A stretch of 64,000 bases of DNA, from assembly GCA_025716855.1 (NCBI GenBank), contig JAIXMQ010000011.1, positions 186,001-250,000 of the forward strand, written 5' to 3'. Under the pieces are notes generated by a model that made no database searches, was not told the origin of the DNA, and saw only the letters and a list, made by a program, of their open reading frames with translations. The stretch comes from Pilaira anomala. Lineage: Eukaryota; Mucoromycota; Mucoromycetes; Mucorales; Mucoraceae. The position numbers and the translations under genes are program-made. Position 1 is the stretch's first letter; each line of letters begins with the position of its first letter. Of this stretch, positions 58,399-64,000 are shown piece by piece.

Positions 58399-60041
58399 AT
58401 GTTTGGTTCACATAACACAATGTTTGATAGCCCATCATTTCTTCAAAAAATTATGAAAAAGAAATCCTCATCAAAGCAACAGATGAGACCATTATATACA
58501 GCCGATATTGTAGCCGAAGTAGGTCCATGGAAGAAACAAATGAATGCAGCCACAAAAGCCGCAAGCTATACATTTAATCAACAAAGAAAGACAAAGACAT
58601 ATAATCAACCTAATATTGTACCATCATTATCACCTTCTGCTTCAACCTCCACTACATGTTCGCATGTATCTGATTCAGCTATCCCAATCCCTACACCCTC
58701 CTGTTCTACACCACCCGTTCGTAAAAGACCTTTGAGTTCAGAGATTTTGATTCGCATTATGGATCAACGTATTTTAAAGAAGAAGCAATTAGAGTTAAAG
58801 CAAGGATTACAGCCACCACCCAAACTTGATCGATCTGTTTCTATGACAACCAGAAGCACACTGAATCCAAGCAACAAATTAATTGTGCAAACCTCTATCA
58901 GCACATCCAGTACGGCGGTCCGAAAAAAGAGTTTAGGAAGCCACAAGAAATTGAAGCAAAGTAAAAGTGTCTTGAACAAATTAAATCAACAAAGTCAGAC
59001 ACAAGAATTAATTACAGAATGGCCCTATGTATTAACACAAGATAATGATGAACAAGATCGCATGGTAGCACAACATTATTTATTACGTACTGCATTTGGA
59101 TCAGATTTTGCCTCACCTATTAAACCATTACTTCAAAAAGGTATTGTGGTATTAGATGTGGGATGTGGACCAGGCACATGGACAATGGAAATGAGTACAG
59201 CGTTTCCTAAATCTACATTTATTGGTATCGATCAAAGTTCATTTTATCCTAGAGATATTAAGCCACGAAATTGCCATTTTAGATCATGCGGTTCATTAGT
59301 ACAACATCAGTTACCTTTACCATTTCCAGATAATAGTATCGATTATATTTATCAACGTGATATGAATTGGGGTCTGACCGGTCAAACTTGGCAACCATTG
59401 TTACAAGAATACCAACGTATTCTTAAACCTGGTGGCTGGATTGAATTTGTGGAACCTGTAAGTTTTTTTTTTTTGTACATACGATACCTAATTCTATATC
59501 ATATATACTTAATTTTTTTATATATGTAGGATCTTGAAACTCAAAATAGTTTTGAAAGTGAATGTGTTATGAATGATAAACGTAAGTTTCTTTCAAGTCT
59601 CTTTTTGTTAAAATTATGCCTTAACTTATCATTCTATTTATAGTCATGTCGGGTTTAATCATGCGTCAACAAGATCCTTACCTCGTCCATCGATTGCCTA
59701 CCATGTTATCCATAAATGGTTTCAGACGCGTCGAAGATTATGCACAATCTTTTCCATTAGGCTGGGGGACTTCTCATAGTAGTAGTATCAGTGAAGAAAA
59801 TGAAGAAGAAGATGATGATGATACAAATACAACACAATCAACTTGTTCTGAATTTGCTAGAGCCATGTCAAGTCAATACTTGTTTTTACTAAAGTCTTTA
59901 AAACCTTGGTTATCTACTGTCATGAACCTAAGTTATGAAAAGTACGATGAATATATCTCTGGCTTGCCTAATGAATGGACTTCTGCTCAAACTTATGTTA
60001 ACTGGCATTGTATTATCGCTCAAAAGCCATATCACTCTTAA
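58399..60041 (+). CDS. SAM-dependent methyltransferase with long disordered N-terminus
   Basis: Three exons, 58399..59457, 59530..59581 and 59644..60041, join in frame to 502 residues. The first 205 residues are basic and Ser/Thr/Pro/Gln-rich (disordered), with conserved-looking LYTADIVAEVGPWKK. A class I methyltransferase domain follows: VLDVGCGPGTWTMEM (motif I, SAM binding), TFIGIDQSSFYP (acidic residue of motif II), LPLPFPDNSIDYIYQRD (motif IV region) and LKPGGWIEFVEP (post-motif). A C-terminal part after the third exon joins on with LPTMLSINGFRRVEDY and an acidic insert of Glu/Asp and Thr. This family is widespread in Mucoromycetes as uncharacterised methyltransferases. The substrate is unknown. 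ATG at 58399 starts the open frame. Confidence 0.85.
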
Positions 60042-60166
60042 ATTTTTCCTTTGTATATTTTTCTTTATTAATTCTTGTGTTTTTATATATTTTTTATATA
60101 TATGTATTTTCTTTCTTTCTCCTAATCATAATAAAAAAAAAGGGGATGTACAACATACATAATGTG

Positions 60167-62725
60167 TTATGTAGATGAACAAGTAAATACGAGAATCATC
60201 ATGGCCATATTTATCGGCCAATAAGCAATACAAATAAAGGTTAAAAACCAAGACTTGACTGTATGATAATCGGATAAAATATCTGCTAAAATCTCTGTCA
60301 ATGGCAAGCGAGAGAATTGACTAAATAAGTAGGCTAAACCGACGGGAGATAATAAGAAAAGGATTAGGATCTGAATTGATTTTGTTGCATAATTTGTAGA
60401 TGGACGAATCAGACTATACGGAACCAGGATTAAAATGGCTGTAGCCACACCCAAAGTAAAGTTCAGGAGAGAGACTGTGGCAATCACAAGAGCAGTTTGA
60501 GCAAGACAAAATGATTTAAGGATAGTTCCATCGTGTTCAGGAGAGGTATTTGTATACCGGATAGAGAGTAAAATAGTAAGAATGCATACAATACTAGATG
60601 CTCCATATTGAATCAATAACATCTAAATATATATATATATATATATTTAATATTAAATATATAAAATAAAAATAGTTTTTTTTGTTTTTACTTGTTTTTC
60701 TTCAAATTGCGCAAGGTATTTCCATCCGAACGAAGGCTGCATTAAATTGAAAATGATGATGCCCGTAATATGCGAAATGATTAATATAGAAAACGCAAAC
60801 ATTGTATGACGTTTTTGTAAAGAATATGCAGGTGGAATAATGACTTGATTCTTTTCGGAAGCAGAAGATGGTTGTTTAATCTCTTTGGTACCTAAATAAT
60901 ACAAGGCTAATGATTGAAAGATCAAAGCACAACTAAACAAGATGATGGGTGGCATATATTGACTGATAGATACGTATCGATTTGTTTGTGGTAATAAATA
61001 AAAAAAGAAAGATTGATGAAAATGTTCCAACAAGTTGTTTAAACTACGGAAGGTGGATTCAACTAATCTTCCAATACGTAAAAAGCCAAATAATTGATGT
61101 AAATTTTCTGTACCAACAATACCATGAATTGTTACTGCATCGATAGTGTAACTAGAATTGGTTTATGTTAATTAACTTTTTTTTTTTTTTTTTTTTTTTG
61201 ATTAATATCTAATATATATATGTACCGAAGATAAAGTCCTGCATCACTTGATGGTTTTCCTAATACTAAATATTTCATACTTTGCAACATGTGATTTAAT
61301 GAACCTAAATAAGCACTGTATTGATAGTTCTCAAATGGGTTTTTGTTATCGTCATGAAGAGTAATTGTAATAGGTGGGTTTGTTCTATGCGCTACGGCAA
61401 CAATTGTATTGATCAAATCTAAATTGGGTAATTGTCCATTCACTCCCTCTTTTTGTAAAAAAATCTTATTTTTAACATTTCTACCAATAAACAAAAAATA
61501 TCTCGCTTTTCTTACCAAAAAAGATACCTAAACTTTCATAGTTTTGTGTTCCTGGAAAGTCTAAATTGACAACTCCTTGTACTGCACCTGATCTAGGCAT
61601 CACAATCGAAGAAAATTCATCTATCAAAAAAAAAAAAAAAAAAAAAAACGTATACATGTAAATAATTAAATCTTCTTCTTTTCTCTCTCTCTTTTTTTTT
61701 TTACCATTCTTTTCCATGCCATGATAAGCATCTAACCAAGCTTGCGTTCCAGAAATTTCATGATCGGTCACTAATAAAATAACGTCCTTTGCCCAATATA
61801 CATTACGCTTAAATAATTTTGCTAATGATAAAAGTGCTGCAATACCATTTGTGTTATCTAAAAAATGTATTGATTTAATTGAACCGATTTTACAAATCAA
61901 TGTCTATATCCTATATTTACACTGTCCTGTTCTAGATTTCCAAGAAGCACTTAATATCAACGCTTCTTTACCGTCACTTCGAGGAGCTCTGTTAATCGCA
62001 AACGCATTGACTCCCTTTTAAAAAAAAAATATATACATTACTATTCGACCGCGCTTTCCCTAAAAAAAAAAAAAAGAATTTCGATTTTTGTATACCTTTT
62101 TTGGTGTCTTTCCATCGATCACAAAGTGTTGTAAAGCTGATACAAATCCAGTTCTTCTAAACTCTTGGTGAATGAATTTGGCACGTCTATTATTATTATT
62201 ATAATCGTCTTAGTTATTTTTCTTTATATATAAAAATAAATGAAGGGGTGTTGTTGGGGGGTTTCTTTATTTTTTTCTTCTTACGTTTCACTGTCTTCTT
62301 CTTGAATAGATACAATCTTGTCACGATATGCTTCTGCTGTATGAATATCGTTAAAACCATAGTCTAAATTAGCCTTTTGAAAAAAGTTGTTAACAAGTGA
62401 TTCGTTTCTATTTTTTTTTTTTTTCGGTACCTGTCCTGGTAATAAGGCGTTTTCAGAAATATAGGTTCGTTTATTATATCCTTCATAAGGTAAAATAAGT
62501 ATCCAACCAACTGCAACAAAGAATAACAGTATACTTTTTTTTTTACTTTCAAAAGTTAGATTCCATATTTCATCTTTCTAAAAAAAAAGAGCATCCTTTT
62601 TTTTACCTAAGTACAGGAACCCATTTCTGTACTGCTCGTAATAACTTTACACGTTTTTCTGGGTTAAAAGGTTTAGAACCTGTGTTTCGTAGTGCCCAAC
62701 GGTTTTTCAACTTTTCTAAAAGCAT
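60167..62725 (-). CDS. GAA1: GPI transamidase subunit GAA1
   Basis: Ten exons sum to 634 residues in frame (62607..62725, 62431..62545, 62285..62373, 62096..62186, 61921..62014, 61705..61857, 61516..61620, 61226..61448, 60692..61151, 60167..60622). The N-terminal helix (SILLFFVAVGWILILPYEGYNKRTYISENALLPGQ) is the GAA1 anchor segment. The luminal region has the M28-peptidase-like fold: GVNAFAINRAPRSDGKEALIL, NTNGIAALLSLAKLF, DVILLVTDHEISGTQAWLDAY, and GAVQGVVNLDFPGTQNYESL. The C-terminal part has several transmembrane helices. GAA1 works in the ER complex that cleaves the C-terminal signal and attaches the GPI anchor; the protease at 20056 would be a plausible substrate. The short first exons and one A-run acceptor are needed to keep the frame. 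Confidence 0.92.
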
Positions 62726-63221
62726 TCAAACTGTTTAAAAAAAATAAAAAAAAAAAAAAAAAAAGGGGGATGAATTTGTGTTGTCTTATTATGTATGTGT
62801 GTGTTACAGAAAGTGAATTTTGAGACTGTTTTCGCATTGTATTAGTTTTCAATTGGTAAACGAAAGCAGGTTTTTTGGTCTTTTGAAGGAATCCTATTCA
62901 ACTTCTTGTCTGCTGGATGATTAAACATCCATCTGGTTTAGAAGGACTCTCCTACGTAAACTTGCACTCGCAATTATACCAATCAGCGAAACACGCTTGA
63001 AAAGTGAGGTAATTCATCGAGCTTATTATTACAAGTTTGTGATTTAATCGCGTGTAGAAAAGCAGTTAACAATGCATATTGGATTTCCACCACTCACATA
63101 ACAAACCATTCCCTATTATAATCACTTGAATTAAATTTTTAATATTGAATTATATATATATAAAAGAAAAAAAAGATGTGAATTTATTTATAATAATCAA
63201 TTTTTTTTTTTTTTTTAAATT
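62726..63221. other. Spacer between two minus-strand genes
   Basis: About 500 bases, the upstream region of GAA1 and 3' flank of the deubiquitinase gene. It has A- and T-runs and no recognised motif. Confidence 0.45.
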
Positions 63222-64000
63222 TTAACCTCTGATAAAGATACCCTTTTCAAAAACGCTACTAAAGCGACTTTTTGAGGACTTATCGATGTGATCTAATCCA
63301 AGGGCATCTTCTTCTTGTAGACGAGCGGCTCTCAACTCGAAATTTGATGGATCAAATACAGTGACTTGAGGTTGTGGAGCGTTCAAGTTTTTGAGAAGAG
63401 TGAATTTCACTTTTTTCCAATCCATATCACCTAAGCCAGTTCTCTTTTGTAATCTCTTTTTTGTTTCTTCAAATGGTTCACCCTAGAATGACAATCATTT
63501 AGTATAGGGCATATTTTTATTTTGTAAATATATGTAATTTTTTTTTTTTTTTTTTTACCTTGATAGCGACAAATCTGAAAGGAATACTATGAAATTCAGT
63601 AGGTTCGTTATGATAATGAACGACTTGAATTAAACGATCATTATCTTGATCCATTTCTAATTCATCTTTGGGAATAGGCTATATATATATAAAAAAAAAG
63701 AATGAGTAAACTTTGTAAATATATATATACTTATAGATATATACCTCTGCATAGACAATCGAATTCTTTTCAGAAGCTACATTATCCACAGTTTGATCAA
63801 GTGAGAACTCCTTTGTCACTTTACCATCTAAAGCCTCATACAATCGAATCTTAGAAGGATCTTTGACATCCATCTTTCCTTTCGCGATGACTTGATCCAA
63901 CAACTGACGCACCGACCCAGCTCTTGAGACAAGCGCAGTGACTTTAGTTTCTTTACGTAAAGTAGGACCCAAGATATGAACATCAATCGATCGCTTTGAT
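63222..64000 (-). CDS. C-terminal part of a USP7/Ubp15-type ubiquitin hydrolase (partial)
   Basis: Three exon parts are visible: 63745..64000 (5' end outside the window), 63559..63678 and 63222..63482. The frame is consistent and about 210 residues are seen. They match the C-terminal ubiquitin-like (USP7_C2) region of USP7 and yeast Ubp15: a start with DVHILGPTLRKETK, then ALVSRAGSVRQLLDQV, KIRLYEALDGKV, FHSIPFRFVAIKGEPF and RTGLGDMDWKKVKFTLL. The catalytic domain and the TRAF-like domain would lie beyond the window edge. The family removes ubiquitin from many substrates. The final sequence, SSKSRFSSVFEKGIFIRG, ends in a normal stop. Confidence 0.88.

Overview
This window looks like nuclear DNA from a filamentous early-diverging fungus, most probably a Mucoromycota/Mucorales-type species (inference). 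The signs are very AT-rich spacers full of A/T homopolymers, protein genes split by many short GT-AG introns (mostly about 50-100 nt), and a gene set typical of fungi: CDC24, tricalbin, a Rictor/AVO3-type TORC2 subunit, GAA1, DUS1 and an Mpo1-like protein. No bacterial, plasmid, viral or CRISPR structure was seen. Wherever both ends of a gene lie in the window I tried to join exons by hand; for most genes the exon lengths sum to a multiple of three with no internal stop, which supports the models.

Layout. 1-9.8 kb: 3' end of a membrane-protein gene, a CDC24-type Rho/Cdc42 GEF, a large multi-exon tricalbin/extended-synaptotagmin gene on the minus strand that carries a small intact MITE in one intron, and a divergent 53-residue membrane microprotein. 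9.8-17.5 kb: mostly gene-poor, with one 304-residue protein I do not recognise. 17.5-28.6 kb: a Ran1/Ksp1-like kinase, an aspartic protease with a GPI-type tail, a nitrilase-family omega-amidase, a membrane-anchored ZZ/EF-hand protein divergent from a GPALPP-repeat protein, and adenosine kinase. 30-45.2 kb: a dense block with a C3HC zinc-finger (Rsm1/NIPA) protein, cystathionine beta-lyase, Rictor, an Mpo1-like protein, a DUF1771-Smr protein, a mucin-like single-pass membrane protein and a DUF3712 membrane protein. 45.2-50.8 kb: gene-poor, with only a tRNA-Arg(UCU). 50.8-55.2 kb: a SART3/Prp24-like HAT protein divergent from dihydrouridine synthase DUS1. 55.2-58.4 kb: gene-poor, with an isolated RPA70-like OB-fold fragment. 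58.4-64 kb: an SAM-dependent methyltransferase, GAA1, and the C-terminal end of a USP7/Ubp15-type deubiquitinase.

There is no operon logic; the genes are independent housekeeping and signalling functions. Loose themes are polarity and plasma-membrane signalling (CDC24, tricalbin, Rictor), lipid and GPI metabolism (Mpo1-like, GAA1, GPI-tailed protease) and RNA processing (SART3-like, DUS1). I did not find a convincing new multi-gene system. The best leads are the MITE, a diverged repeat shared by two spacers in opposite orientation, a HAT protein without recognisable RRMs, the ZZ/EF-hand membrane protein, the RPA70-like fragment and the microprotein.
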